64,000 nucleotides of DNA from Loxodes magnus (GCA_946699065.1 CAMPDV010000232.1:62001-126000); one strand, 5' to 3'; counted from the stretch's first letter, positions 13,935-26,480 are shown. Made by a program: numbers and translations. Notes: generated from the letters alone by a model not told the origin.

Positions 13935-15665
13935 TTTAAATAATAATAGAATCTTAATATACCTGAAAGTATAATAACCCTTTTTAATAGCTTTATAAAA
14001 TAATCTACTCATAAAAAATTTAAAATCAATGGCATAGAATTAATAAGGAGATAAGGAATTAGCATGAGATAAAGAGAAATAAAATGAAATAAGTTAATAT
14101 AATGAAATATAAATGTGAAGAGTTTTTAAGAAGTTATTATTTATATTTTTATTCCTTAAGTTTTATAATTTAATGGTTTTAATAGAAGAATGTAATAAAT
14201 TAAGAGATTATATAATTTAAATTTTTCTTAGTTGTTTTAGGATTTTTTTATGCAAAGGATTAATAAAATGCTATATATCTCCTGTTTCTTATAAAAGTCA
14301 TAAATGTATATTTATAGAATCTTTAAATAACTCAGATTTATTTACCAATATTTAATTTTTGTTGCGCCTTTGAATGAATCTTAGAAAAAGATTTCTTAAT
14401 AAAAGTTTTAGTAAATTTAATTAGAAAATAAAGAAAGGATATAAAGCTTATTAAGATAAATAATTTAATTAAATAAATTAAAATGCTAAATCTAAATTTT
14501 ATTATTTAATTACCAGAAAATACTTAGATAGTCATCTATATTCACTTACTTCAATCTTTTTATTATTTATAGGATAACTTTTATTAAAGCATAAAGATAC
14601 ATTATATAAGATTCTCTCACTTTATAGTTTTTATATTGATGAGCTTAGTAACTATTGATGATTTCTAATGTTGAAGTAATTAATAATTATACATGTTTTG
14701 GTTATAGAAAAGTATCTTATCTTAATAAATTTATTATTAAAAGGTTTATCTTTCTAAAAAGGAATTATAAGTTTGTTTTATTAAATATAGACATTTAACT
14801 ATCTCATCATTATCCTTTGATGTTCCTAATAAACTAATTCTAAAAAGGTTGTTTACACTTAAGATTTGAAAATCTAAGATAAATTAAAATTAACTTTAAG
14901 TTTATAAATATAAAGGCACTTCCTCATGACTGTAAAGTATGACTAAATAGCATGTTAAAGGTATTTATTATAGATATAGAGAAGATTAAGATATAATCAA
15001 GTTAGAAATAATTTAGCTTTTAAGACTAAATTCAGTTATATTTTATTATCTCTTTCAATTTTTATAAAAGCTTGTTTTAAATCTTCCTTATTAAAACTTT
15101 TAAATTATGTGTATTAAGATGTGTCAGTTGAAATGGAAATCAATTTCAGAAATAAAAAATAAATATTTTAGTTAACCATTAAAAGAAATTTATATCCCCT
15201 TTATTCTAAATATTAGCATCATTGCTGAATCTTACAAAGGGTAAGTTGATTTATAACTAAAATACAATTTTTTTTATTTATTTAAGTGTATTTTTTAGAA
15301 CATAATAGTCAAATTATTTAGTTTCTTACAAAAAAGATATGCATCCTTATGTTTGTTGAAATGTTTAGACTTCTCAATGGATATGATAAAGGTCTTAGAT
15401 ATCTATTAAATACTACTAAGAATAAAAATAAAGATTTGACTACTTATATCATAACTATTTGAGTAAATAAGATTTAAGAGGTTCATAAATTTATTTTATC
15501 GTGAATTAAAAAATAGTTGTTAAATATATCTTTACCTCCTTCTATTCTAATAAAAGACTTTAAATTTATAATTATAAACTATTTTTAATTTTTCACTCTT
15601 TAATTTTAAATTTTAATAAGAGATATTTTAATCTCTACTTCTTATTAATCAGAATTACAATTGCT
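13935..15665 (+). repeat. Truncated fourth array unit
   Basis: This matches the first about 1.73 kb of the unit and contains no gene. From about 14.7 kb it accumulates substitutions and small indels not seen in units 1-3. Around 15.2 kb it shares variants with the inverted copy near 30.9 kb. It ends abruptly at about 15665, where unrelated sequence begins. Confidence 0.85.
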
Positions 15666-17150
15666 TAGGATTAAAGAATGATGCCATATATCTAAAGTTC
15701 ATTATAGCATTATTTGTAAATGCTGAATCCATTTCTCTATCAAATGTGCTGGAATTTTTCTTCTATTAAAAATAAAGCTTACAATTATTAAGATAGACCA
15801 TAAATTTATAAATTTCAAAAATGTTGGAAGAAACAAAAATGAAATTAAGATTATCTAATCTCATTAAAAAATCTCTAGGTTAAAAAGAGAAGCTTGGAGA
15901 TTGGATTTATGGATTTTGAATATACTTAATGGTGTAAATTTAAATATTAAACGCTAATAAAAAGCAAGATATAAGCCAAATTAGAATTAAGATATGAAAT
16001 TTCTAGAATTTTCCCTTTAAATTGGAATTCTTCTTATAATATGAAATCTATTTTAGATAGTAAATACATTTAATTAGCTTTCGAAGAGAATGATTATTTT
16101 GCTAAGTCTTTAGAAATTAATTCTACATATAAGCTAAAAATTATTATATCAACAATAAAAATTAAACCATAAGCTCTTTTAAGCAAAATTAAATTTTCCC
16201 TATATATTTATCTTAAAATCATTTGGATTCCTCATTCATATTAAACCATTCCATTATTATAACTGTTTTTATATTGATTATATAGTATCAAACTATTAAA
16301 TTATTAAGTTATTCTTCATAACTTTATAACTCTTTTACAACTATAGTTACTAAATACCTTTAAGTAGCTTTTCTTATTAACTAACAAACTAAATGGCAAT
16401 TCAATCTATATCAAGCTGTTAAATCTACTTTTTTACTTTTAAGCTTTCAATTAGCTATCTTCTATAGCCAGGTTTTAATACACATGCTTAGAAATTTATA
16501 AATGGAATCAAATTTCTTTTTAATAACTAGATCGATAAACTTTATTACCTTTCTTTCCGATAAAGCCCGAAAAATGCAAAGCAATATTTAGATATTTAAT
16601 GTTTTCACTAAAAAAAAGCAAGAAAGTTGAATAATTTCATGATTCTTGTCTTAGAACAGTAACTAAAGCTCTAATAAGGTATTTCAGTCCAAATGTATAA
16701 TAATAGCTTAAAATATTAAGTGTGTTTTCTATTATAGCTTTACTAATACATTTCTTTTATTTAGAATAAAGTTTAATATTTAGCATTATTTTTAAGTTAG
16801 AGTTATATTAGAGAAAGCTAATTAAAATGCTTCCTTTTAGGTTACTTTTCTTTGATAATCCAAACCTCTTTTGTAACTAAAATGTTTTGAAACCCTAATA
16901 TACTTTATTCTACAGGTATATTGTTAAAATGCTTTAAAATTTGAGAATATCTTATTTTTAGCATTATAGCTAATTATTCATCTTCAAAGTTTTTGGCGAG
17001 TGGTAAATCGCTTTCGTTTACTAGTAAATTATTTAAGAAATACAGGAATTTTTATCTAATAAAAAGCCTTATAATTATTCTCTCTAACTCATTGAGATAA
17101 TGTATATAAACGAAAAAAGCTAGTTATCAAATTAGTTTTTATCATTAAGA
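15666..17150. other. Diverged segment related to the 5' flank of the NBR1-like gene at 53 kb
   Basis: No intact gene. Several stretches, for example about 16.43-16.62 kb, align loosely and in order with about 52.3-52.5 kb upstream of the NBR1-like gene at 53222. This region therefore looks like the 5' part of an old duplicate of that locus. Confidence 0.45.
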
Positions 17151-17189
17151 TATCTATACAGATTTAAGATCTAAGTCTGATTTTCTATC

Positions 17190-17890
17190 TTTAGGTAAAT
17201 AATTAAAGAAGAACTTAGAAATTTAAAGAATAACTAAGAAGTTATAGATGCCATTATTAATAATAGTCAATAGGCTATATAAACTAAATAGCTATTAGAA
17301 TATACATCTATTAAGAATTGATTTCATCAAAAAGCGAAGATGCTGGATAATTTAGGATATAACTGAAAGTTCTTAATTTGTTTTACCAGAAAATTCTTTT
17401 TAATCTCTTTTTAAAAATTAAGGATGCTTGACTAAACTCCTGACGTTTAGTAAAGCTATTCTCAACTTTAACTAAATATCTCAACTAAGACTTTAGATAA
17501 ACAAGAACTGATTCCTAAACATATAAGAGCGAAAATAGAAAGGAATTTAGACTCTGTAATATAAATTATTAGCATAGTAAGATTCTAACTTGAAATTAAT
17601 TTACTCTTAGGAAGAAAATCAAGAAATTTAAAATTAACCAAAGAGAAATAACTTTTCTTTAATTTCTAATATTAGTGCCTTAGATCTTGATAAGCTATCT
17701 GTAAATTGTTTTGTCGTTCAAAAACTAAATTGTTTTTAATTGATCTTAAGGCTTTACTTTCTTCATTTTTAAAGTTATAAATCAAAGCAATTTTTAATGA
17801 CTGAAAAGAAGCAAATATTTAACTTTAATTCAGACACTAGAATATTTAAGTTTTATATGGGAAGAATCTCAATTTTTTATTCGTTCTCTG
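17190..17890 (+). pseudogene. Decayed NBR1-like gene (Ig-like domain region)
   Basis: This is recognisable by alignment with the intact genes at 42667 and 53222. The conserved linker before the Ig-like domain is present at about 17.2 kb. The Ig-like core, corresponding to 'LKIKNTG.NSW', lies at about 17.40-17.46 kb, and the later beta strands at about 17.6-17.7 kb. The reading frame is broken by several indels, and I could not find a matching PB1-coding 5' end. It is followed 1.7 kb downstream by a decayed PARP-like gene in the same orientation, the same order as the intact pair at 42.7-47.2 kb. Confidence 0.6.
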
Positions 17891-19602
17891 TATTAATAAG
17901 ATTTGGACTCAAGCTCTTCATATAACTAATTTTCATATATGAGAGATACTTCAATCAAATAGCAAGAAAGCAATATCTTATACATTTCTAGTTATTTCAT
18001 AAGAAATGTAGATATAGGTTCTTAAAATAAACATATAGAAACTAAATAATGAATTGGCTAAAAGTCATCTATATGATTTCATCATATTAGATGTATTTTT
18101 TAATCAAAAGCATTTATACCTTTCAAAATGTTGAACTTGCTTTTTTAAAAAGGATTTAGCTAACTTAGAGAGATAAGATTATATAAAAAAGGCATATTTA
18201 TTTGATTCTTCATTTTATTGGATAATTATATAACCATCATGAGAAATACTCTTAGATATGTAGCTCACTTTTTATCGCTTTATCAATCATAAAATTTGTA
18301 AAAGCTTTTATTGATAAAATGACATAAATATAATTCTTAATGATTACTTATATTTAGAAAAGGCTGGTAGCAATAAATATTATCCTTTAATAAAGAAGCT
18401 AAAAATGAAGATCATAAAAGTAACTTAATTTAAATTGTGATACTGTAACTAGTGTAGTCTTTCAATAGCTATGAAACAGAGAAATGAAAAATAATAAAAT
18501 TTCTTTATTTTATATATTAAATAGCTTTAGATACAGAGACTATCCTTTACATTTTATTTCTAAAATAATTTATTTCAAATCCAATTATCAGTTAGTAATA
18601 GATACATTTCAAAGCACTAATTTAAGTTTATCAAAACTGACTTTTCTTTTCTAGTTAAATCATAATTTTCATATCTTCATCACTCTTTAGTAAAGAAATC
18701 CTATCTCTGTTGATAACATTTAGATATACTGCTCTGATGTATTTAGGCTGGCTAGGTAAACTAGCAAATCATTCTAAAATAAATTTAATAAATTCTGTTC
18801 TTATTTACAAGGAAAACGATCATAATTTATCCATTGAAAGCTTGTTTCTTTATCCTTTTAAAAATTCAAGACATAGAGATATGCTCGAGTTGCTTTAAGG
18901 AGTTTTATATAATAGACTACATTCCTATAAAGTTGACTTGCTAGCATAACATTTGCAATAGATGTTGTGTGTTATAACTATAAAAACAATAGTTTATAAG
19001 ATGTACTTGCAAGAAAGAATTCGTAATACAATGAAGTACTTCGCATATAAATACAGAATTAAATGAAAAATTAAGTATGAATAAGCTTTAATAATGTTAT
19101 AACTAAGCTATCAATAAAGTAAAGCAATAAAGGCAAAGATACAACAAGTACCGTCAGTAGATTGCTTAGAAGAAGTAATAATTACATTAGATTAGCAAAG
19201 ATATAGCGTAATGCATTAAATAATATAGCAACGACTTATCTGCCAGCTATAAGAAAATTATGAAGTATATAGGATAGCATTTAGCAGACATTTACAAAAA
19301 GGATGTTCATCAAATTTAAGCACTAAACAGTATTTCTTTGGCACTCAAATATAGAAAAGGCATAAAATCTTGAAGGTTAAGAGGAAAAACTTTTAACTTA
19401 AAATTTATAAATTTTAAAGGATACAAAGAAATTACTAGAAAATGTTACAAACTACAATGGTTTGCAAATAGATTTAAGGACTTTAAACAATTTCAGAAAA
19501 TTTGATTTTAATTAATTCTTATTAGAATTTAAAAAGTTTGAAATAGCCTAATGCAAGGCATGCTAGTAAAAAGAAGAAAATATATAAGTTGCAGAATAAA
19601 AA
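17891..19602. other. Unassigned region between two pseudogenes
   Basis: No family recognised. From about 19.1 kb a frame runs open into the PARP-like remnant at 19603 and reads plausibly as protein, but a second frame looks equally good. I cannot say whether a new 5' exon has been joined to the remnant. A short standard-code open frame at 18710-18898 has no supporting motif. Confidence 0.3.
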
Positions 19603-20322
19603 GAAGGATCTATTAAAGTGATTTGATAAATTATAGATCCAAGTGGAACTTAAATTGAAGATACAAATCTAGCAAATTTAACTAAAAAATATCCTAAAAA
19701 TAAACCTTAACTTAAGCTTAAGAGTTTGTTTGAGTAAGCCCAGCTTTCAACTGCTGATTTCGATCCTAATTTTAATATTCATTGAGCTCTGAATGATAAT
19801 TCTATATTAGAAAGAGGACCATGAGGAAATACTTTAAATTATTTTGTTCCTAAGAGATGAAAAGACTACGCTTTAAAGGTCCTTGGAAAATATGGTTAAA
19901 GAAACGATTGATTGGGAAGTGATAATAATGCCAATGAATGATATGTGTTATATCATGGTACTAAATAAAAGGCTTTAAATCCTATAATGAAAAATCGTTT
20001 GAAAGGAGGACTGAAGAAAGGAAATAGAAATATCTACGAAGACGAAACTTGTTTAAGAACAGGTAAGAAAATAGGAGTAGATGTTTACTTCAGTAATCAT
20101 ATCGAAGTTTGTGAGTAGGATTTTGCAATTTGTACATAAATTGGTAATAAAAAGTTTAAAATAGTTTTCCAATGTCGAGTAAATCCAAAAACTTAAAATA
20201 AGCATAAAAAATATCCTGAATTTAGTCTAAGGAAGACGATCCAGATTGGGATAATGATTATTTTGGTCATAAATGATTCTAAAGACATAAGACCTTATAG
20301 AATTTTATTAAAAGAAGTCTGA
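19603..20322 (+). pseudogene. 5'-truncated, frameshifted PARP-like gene
   Basis: Homology to the array gene begins abruptly at the codons for EGSIKV, so the acidic N-terminus and first half of the gene are missing. The transferase domain follows with YHGT and a variant VDVYFS motif (Gly to Asp before the Val-Tyr). A one-base deletion at about 20193 in the codons for 'NPKTLK' shifts the frame. The final DIRPYRILLKEV and TGA are still readable in another frame. It shares variants with the inverted copy at 28 kb and the genes at 38 and 45 kb, for example GLKKGNRN, rather than with the tandem units. Confidence 0.8.
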
Positions 20323-20469
20323 TCTGAAAGAAGTAAAAATTAAAATACTAATTAATAATAAAACTTTGAATTAAAAAATAATTTATTTTAGCAATCCTGT
20401 CTGCTTTTATAAATAAAGTTATATTTAAGTTATTTTTTAAGTCTAAACAAAGTTATAAAATAAATGCTA

Positions 20470-20930
20470 TAAATAAATAAATAAAAATGATTATAGAGTG
20501 CGTAGCATCTCGATGGCGCGCAGCTCTTTCAATATTAATATTTAATATTTAAAAATGTTCTCATGATTCTTGTTAAATTCTAGAGATCGATGAGTCATGT
20601 CAACTTCTCATGTTTATTGTTTAATTCTAGAGGTCCGATGAGTTATGTCAGCTTCTTCAAATGGGGAATCTTCTTATTAAAAATTATTCTAAAATCTTGA
20701 GTCAAATGCTTCAGTCTTCTTGAATAAGGTCCAAATAAGAGATAGTTATTAAGTTGGTAATTAGAAGGCCCGTCAGTCAAACTTTCATACTGCAAGAGAG
20801 AACCCTCGGGGGTAAGTTAGGTACGTCTCAATGGAGCTTATCCACCCTTCCCCGAGGTGGCATCTAGTGCGAGATTATTCGCAATGCAGTATACACTGCA
20901 CCAGATTAACTACTAGTTTGACTGAGGGAT
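20470..20930 (-). mobile_element. SINE-like element sharing the LINE 3' end
   Basis: An element of about 460 bp in minus orientation. Its 3' end (20470-20531 on the plus strand) has the same AAAT-type tail and hairpin as the LINE ending at 21353. The middle contains two related segments of about 30 bp around 20.58 and 20.63 kb. The 5' head (20770-20928) is GC-rich and strongly self-complementary. Only weak A-box-like and B-box-like stretches are visible in the head, so the origin of its promoter is uncertain. A second, more decayed copy lies at 50083-50463. Confidence 0.75.
20770..20928 (-). ncRNA. Structured RNA head of the SINE
   Basis: Four perfect stems are visible. The outer stem TCAGTCAAAC/GTTTGACTGA pairs 20773-20782 with 20916-20925. 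An inner stem CCTCGGGG/CCCCGAGG pairs 20804-20811 with 20850-20857. A hairpin GCGA/TCGC covers 20869-20882 and a hairpin TGCAGT/ACTGCA covers 20885-20900. The layout is a closed multi-branch fold. It does not match tRNA, 5S, SRP or U6 RNA as I know them. The copy near 50.3-50.46 kb keeps the order of motifs but has lost several pairs. Confidence 0.55.
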
Positions 20931-21352
20931 AATAAAATAGTTTTTATGAACAATGTACTTCTAATTTTTAAGTTAGAATATTCATTCTATGATGGTGACT
21001 TAATAAATTATTCATTGATAGCATTATAATTTTTGTTTATGGAGTCCAGAATAAATTTATTAAGATTAAGATAAATAACTTATTCAAAATCTAATTTAAT
21101 CTTAGACTAATAAATGTAAAATACAGCTAAAGCCATCTTGAGTTTGAGAGCATTAATTTATGAATATAGCTGATAAACTTCTTAGTTAATTTTACAAATG
21201 AAGAGTGACAAATAAGTTAAAAAAGCATTATTATTTCTCTCTAAACTCTTCTCATTAAAAAATTAATATACTTTTCTTATTTAGTAATAATCCTCTAAGG
21301 GTTTAAAAAAGCTTGAGCATAAGTAAGATGGAATTAATTAACCAAAATTAAC
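20931..21352. other. Spacer between SINE and LINE
   Basis: About 420 bp of AT-rich DNA with no recognisable gene or repeat. Confidence 0.5.
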
Positions 21353-21413
21353 AAATAAATAAATAAATAAATTTGATTATAGAGCGTGTAGCACCTCGTT
21401 GGTGCGCAGCTCT
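21353..21413 (-). other. LINE 3' end: hairpin plus (ATTT)n tail
   Basis: On the minus strand the segment starts with GAGCTGCGCACC, then a short loop, then GGTGC, and closes with GCTC. It is followed by tandem ATTT units. Such a hairpin is what the reverse transcriptase of stringent LINEs recognises on its RNA. The same segment ends the two SINE-like elements at 20470-20531 and 50083-50125. Confidence 0.75.
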
Positions 21414-21425
21414 TTAATAAATGTT

Positions 21426-24400
21426 TCAATGCATGTGTATTTCTTCAAGTAAGCCTTCAGGTAATAAAAATTCTTCTCTTATTAGTTCCATATCTTCATC
21501 ATTTTCTTCTTCATTATCTCTTGTTCTTCTGTCTTCTATCTATCTACGTTTTATTGATTCTTTGTTACAAGCGTCCATTATTTTTTTTTACATACTTTGC
21601 TAATTTTCGTTTCTAATTCTTTTCTTCTTAATCAAGCTTTTATAAACTCATAAAAACTATCCTTTTCCTGCTCTATAATCTTTTCCTATTTCTTTTTTTC
21701 ATTCAATTTTCTTTTTTAAGTATCCTTTTTTTCTTTTTTCTAATATGTTTTTGATATAATCTTTTATTATCAAGTCAGTTTTAGCTCTTTTTTACTCTTC
21801 TTAGGTTCTAATGAATTTTTCGAATTTTGCCGTACCTCATATTATATCAAATAGTTCCATTCCTTGTCTTTCTACTCCTATTGTTCTTAACTTTCTAATA
21901 CATATTTATCTACTTTCTTTGTATTCTGAGCATTTTTCTATGATATGCCTTTCGTTTTCTCTTGCATCATTACAGAAAGGGCATTTGTTTGTCGCAACTA
22001 GGTATCTTTCTTTTAAACAATCCTGGCTCCCATTACATCTCGTTCTTATTCTAAATATGTAGCATATTTCTTCTTTTCTATTTTTATTGTATCTCAGGTA
22101 GTTGGGTGGTCCTACTACATATTCATCAAATCATGTTTTTCTATACTGTAGAGTTGTTATCATTTACTCCATTCTTTCTCTATCTTCTATGTATACTCTA
22201 TGTTCTCAAATTGCACGATTAATGTTTTTCTTCCCTTTTTGATTATTATTACCATCATCTATAAATATATTTTTGTCTTCAATTTTTAATTCTAATTGTT
22301 CCATCACTTATTTTCCTACAAATTATTCACATTATGGGATAACTTCTGTCCCATAGCTGAATACTGAGCTTACGAACGTTTTTATCATTATACCTGCGTT
22401 ATATGGTGTTAATCCCTTATTCGTTGTTATTTTACCCAGTATTCATGCTTGCATTTTTTATACTGCTTCTAGTCTTTCTCCATGTTTTTTTCAAAACTGA
22501 TGTTCTCTTCTATCATATGACCTAAGTACTAAAAGATTGTTACTCTTTCGATCCTTGAATTTCCCACCTCGATAGTATTTCCAATATTTTCTCAGTTACT
22601 ATTTTCTGCTGATTTTCATATCATTCATTTTGTTTTATCTGCAATTTCCAGTTTGTATTTTTCTGCCCATGAGGTTAAATTTTTGATTACTTCCTCTAAT
22701 TATTCTCATTCACTTATTAAGGCTAGGTCATCTGCATATGCAAAACATCCTGCATATATTTCTTGTGTTCATCCCTCTTAGTTTTTAAAGTCTATCGTAA
22801 TTCCTAGCTTTTAATCTTCCAAGCTATGGAGAAGTCTTGCTATTATTAAGTTAAATAGTCTTGGCGACGTTATGCTTCCCTGTTTTAGTCCTTTATTTGT
22901 CGCGAATGATTTTGCTATTTATTCATTGATATTAAGTTTAATTTCTTCTTCACAGTAGAAGTTTGCTAGGAGTTTAATTATCTATTCCGGTACTTTTAGA
23001 TTGTTTAGGATTTATCATATATCTTTTCTTTGCACCGAGTCGTACGCTTTCTTAATATCAACAAATATTACGAAAACATCTTTTTTGTTCCGTATTGATC
23101 ATTCCTATACTGTTCTTAGGTTGAAAATTTATAGTGAGCATGATTTTCCTTTTTTAAAGCCATATTAATATTCGCTTTCATCATTATGCAGATATCCTTA
23201 TAGTTGCTAGAAAATTCATGCATCTACTATTTTTAAAGCATGATTCAGTAAAGAGATTGGTCTATAATTCATCGGGTTCATCTATCCTCCTTTTTTGTAT
23301 ATTAATATTATGTATTATTATTTCATCTCTTAAGGTATTACTCCCTCTTAAATCATCTTAACTATCATTTTACATGTTACTTCTGTTAGTTTTTTCCTAC
23401 CTGCTAATATTGTGCCTACCTGTATTTCATCAGGTCCTGCTACTTTTCATTTCGCCAATTAGTTGATGATTTCTCAAATTTCATATTCGTTTACCACTAT
23501 TTATCTCTTGTTTAAGAATTTAGTTGGTAGCGTATTATCGCCATCTTCATACAGTTTCTACCATTCATCCCTGAAAGTATTAACATCTTCTTTTAATAAG
23601 GGTACTCATTAATTATTTTTTCTATTAAGTAAGCTTTTAAGTTTCTTCCACATATCTGTTAGACTTCCTTTATTTACATTGTCCATAAATAGGTTTAGTT
23701 AGTTTCTTTTATCTTTTTTTCTTGATTAAATGTATTCTTATCTTACTCTTTGGTATTCTCTTTGATTCTCAATTTATTGATTTTCATTTATTTGTTCTCT
23801 GTTCTTTACCCTTTATTTTAATTGTTTGCTGCATTTTCTAAAGATTTTATTACACTATTTTGTTGTTTCTGAATATTTATATATCTTAGAGTTTTATGTT
23901 TTGAATTTTCCACATACTATTTAAACTCCTTCTTATATCTTTTTCTTTCATCATTTATAAGTCTATGTGCCGTTTAGGTTATCAATTTCTTCTTCTTAGA
24001 GATTTTCTTGTATAAATCTTTCAAATTTTTCTTATATCTCTTTTTTCTTTAATAGTAGGTAGTTTATTTTTGCTATCTTTTATGGCTTTCTTACTTCTTT
24101 ACCCATCTTTACCTATATAATACCAGGCCTATGGTCACCTATTACGTATGAGTAATAAAAATCACTCTTTAACACCTTTTCTCTCATACTCTCTTCGATT
24201 AAAAAGTAATCTATTTTATACTCATTGTTTTAGTGAATAAAGGTACCTATTTCAGTTGGGTCTAGGCATATTAAATTATTCTGTTCCATAAACTGTGTCA
24301 TTCTCTTTCCTGCTGAGTTTGTTTTCTTTGGCAGTCATTTTTCTATGTGCGCATTTCAGTCTCCTATTATCATTATATTAAGTCCTTTTTCTATTGCTTA

Positions 24401-25061
24401 TAGTTTAAATTCATTCACTAAATTATAGAAAGGCTCATACTGTTCGTTGTTATTCGCAACAGGAGCGTAGACATTTATTACTGCTAATTATTTCATTATT
24501 TCTATTGCCATTACTCTCGCTCCTCCAAAGAGCGTCATTTAGTTTACTTCATTCTATATCTCTCTGATCTCCTTACATATGTCGTTTCTAATATAGAATG
24601 CTGCTCCTTTTCCTTTTTTGAACCCACATTTATTAAGTTTTATATCCTGCTATATTACACATATCTTTTTAGTCTTAAATCTAAATTTCTTATATTGCCA
24701 TTATGTGGATACTTTTTTGAGTCATGAATTTGGCTAGTACCTCTTTTGCACTTCTTACTCCCCTAACATTTGCTGTCCCTATTTTTATGACTTATTCTTA
24801 ATCTTTTTTTACACTCATTCCCTCTACTTCCTCTTCCTCTTCACCTTATTCTTCTTTTTATTCATCTTCCTTCTCCACCTTTTCTTCTTCTTATCTATCA
24901 TTCTATGCTTCCATATTATTTTCTTTATTAGTTCTTTCCCCTTTTTTGTCTTTTTCATCTTATTATCTACCTTTTCCTTCTTCTTTTTCCTTTTCCTATT
25001 AGTTGAAGTCGGATAATTGTTCATTTTTGTTTATCGGTTTCTTAGCATAGTACATTCTCAT
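21426..25061 (-). CDS. LINE ORF2: AP endonuclease and reverse transcriptase (frame-broken)
   Basis: The endonuclease nicks target DNA, and the reverse transcriptase copies the element RNA there. Endonuclease motifs are VIKIGTANVRGVRS (about 24.79 kb), GDWNAHIEKW (about 24.36 kb, both Trp as TGA) and GDHRPG (about 24.13 kb). Reverse transcriptase motifs are NYRPISLLNHA (about 23.24 kb), FVDIKKAYDSV (about 23.05 kb), GLKQGSITSPRLFNL (22.87 kb) and AYADDLAL (22727-22741), so all three catalytic Asp are present. A CX2CX8HX4C finger lies at 21930-21983. The end is either TGA at 21426-21428 or TAA at 21414-21416, just before the 3' hairpin. Frame breaks occur at about 24615 (a run of six A on the minus strand) and about 23970. 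The chosen Met at 25061 is uncertain, because the frame stays protein-like upstream and may join ORF1. Confidence 0.85.
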
Positions 25062-25399
25062 TGAAGTTTGCTTCAATTTACTTCTTTCTTCTCACTTTTA
25101 TCTTGCATCTTATTCTTTTTCTTCTTGAGTTTGTTCTATTTCTTTTTGCTTTTTTTCTTTATTTACGTTTTTCCTGACATACTCCATTATACTATTTTGT
25201 TTATTTCTTATTTCTTTTGTTAGGGTTTAGCGTTTTTACCATCACCTATCCTATCCTTTTCTCTGATTTGCTTTATGGTATATCTTATTATTTAGTTGAT
25301 TGTTTTCTATTTTATTTAATTATTTGAACATTTCTCTATCCCTCTGTCTTACATATGTCCAATTCCATTTTGATGAAAAATAATTTTTATTTATTCTTT

Positions 25400-26480
25400 A
25401 AGAATAAAATATTTTTATTATTTAATTGTTTAGTTGTTTTAATTATTTTTCTATTCTCCTCATTTTATTTCCTTCTCTTCTTCCCTTGATTCCTCTATAA
25501 TCATTTATTCTTCTTCTCCAATTATCCTCTTATTTGCTTGATTTGCTTCAAAATCTGGTTTGTTTATTGTTAAAATAACTTCTCCTTCAAGCGTCTCTAA
25601 TTCTCTTGTATGTAGCTTTTTCCTTTTTGCTGCTTCTACCCTTCTGCATTGCTGGTCTGTGTGCCCTTTCACTTTACATAGGCAGCAGATAAAATTTACT
25701 GGGTGTTATATTCTCATTTTGTTTCATTCAAATCTATTACTTCTTGTATCCTTTTTGCTTCGTCTTCATCCTTTAAATCTAGGTACTCCCTGTTAGCATT
25801 GTTGCGTTTGGATATGTATGCTATATCTCTCCTCTTGATTTTCCATATTATCTTATTATTTCCATTACTTCCTTCATATTTGAGTATTCGTTGATTGTGA
25901 AGTAAATTGGGTAGTTATGAATGTCAAAATATTCCAATTAGTTTCTAGCTTAGATAGGAATTCTAACTCCTTTGAACATTCATTCCCTGAATTAAGTGAA
26001 ATGTTAGTATCTTTCTTCATTGTTAAATACCACGTATACAATTCCGTTTTATTTCACTATGAACTTCGCCACTGCTTGTCCGTAATCCTTCCATATTTGA
26101 TTTCTAAACACTTGTATAACTTCTTAGTCTTTGGCCTTTTTCTCTACTAAATCAGTGTTTTCCAAGTAATGGTTAAAGTAAATTGCGGCCACCATTTCTG
26201 ATAAATCATCATAGGCATTTCAGTAGACCCTTTACATTTATTCTTCAGGGACGTTGGCTGAAATGAGTTGTTCATTATTTCGTTAAATTATTACTTAGGT
26301 TGTTTACTTTTTTTGCCACATTCCTTTCTTATTTTGTGCTCCTCCTTTTAGTGAAGTCCGACCAATCATGGGTATATTGATTTTTTTTTTCTATTATTCG
26401 TTCTATTATTTCGTGTTCGTTCGGTCAGTTAGTTTGGTCCTGCGTAGTCTGAGGTCTTGCATTATTAGTCTGGTTTCCAT
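25400..26480 (-). CDS. LINE ORF1, gag-like with zinc knuckle (frame-broken)
   Basis: A putative RNA-binding chaperone of the element. The first Met at 26480 precedes a basic N-terminus, followed by a well-composed domain (residues of the type QIWKDYGQAVAKFIVK at about 26.08 kb). A perfect CX2CX4HX4C zinc knuckle, CCLCKVKGHTDQQC, lies at 25646-25687, followed by a Glu/Lys-rich tail. Reading through needs frame changes at about 25850 and about 25695, and another at about 25400 before the linker to ORF2. The gene is therefore damaged, or the sequence has indels. It is placed directly upstream of ORF2 as in other LINEs. The true 3' boundary cannot be fixed. Confidence 0.7.

Larger units (their letters stand above)
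56..15665 (+). repeat. Tandem array of 4.63 kb units, each with a PARP-like gene
   Basis: Units begin at about 56, 4682, 9309 and 13935, giving periods of 4626, 4627 and 4626. The one-base difference is an extra G near 9241. Units 1 and 2 are almost identical. Unit 3 carries several substitutions, including amino-acid changes. The fourth copy keeps only about the first 1.73 kb, diverges progressively from about 14.7 kb and stops matching at about 15665. Each complete unit has about 2.75 kb of 5' sequence, one 492-codon gene and a 0.4 kb 3' flank. The pattern is that of unequal crossing-over with an older, partly decayed edge copy. Confidence 0.95.

Noticed and set aside
20193-20322. Reading the 19.6 kb PARP-like copy as an intact gene
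   Set aside because: A one-base deletion shifts the frame before the last strands. A tiny intron does not restore it, and the gene's first half is missing.
21421-22062. Plus-strand ORFs at 21421-21603 and 21811-22062, and others at 25560-26150
   Set aside because: They are pyrimidine-rich shadows of LINE coding sequence on the minus strand, which has the zinc-finger motifs.
24824-25024. 66-codon Lys-rich minus-strand ORF
   Set aside because: It is in the wrong frame of the LINE. The neighbouring frame reads as an acidic linker and runs directly into the endonuclease motif VIKIGTANVRG.
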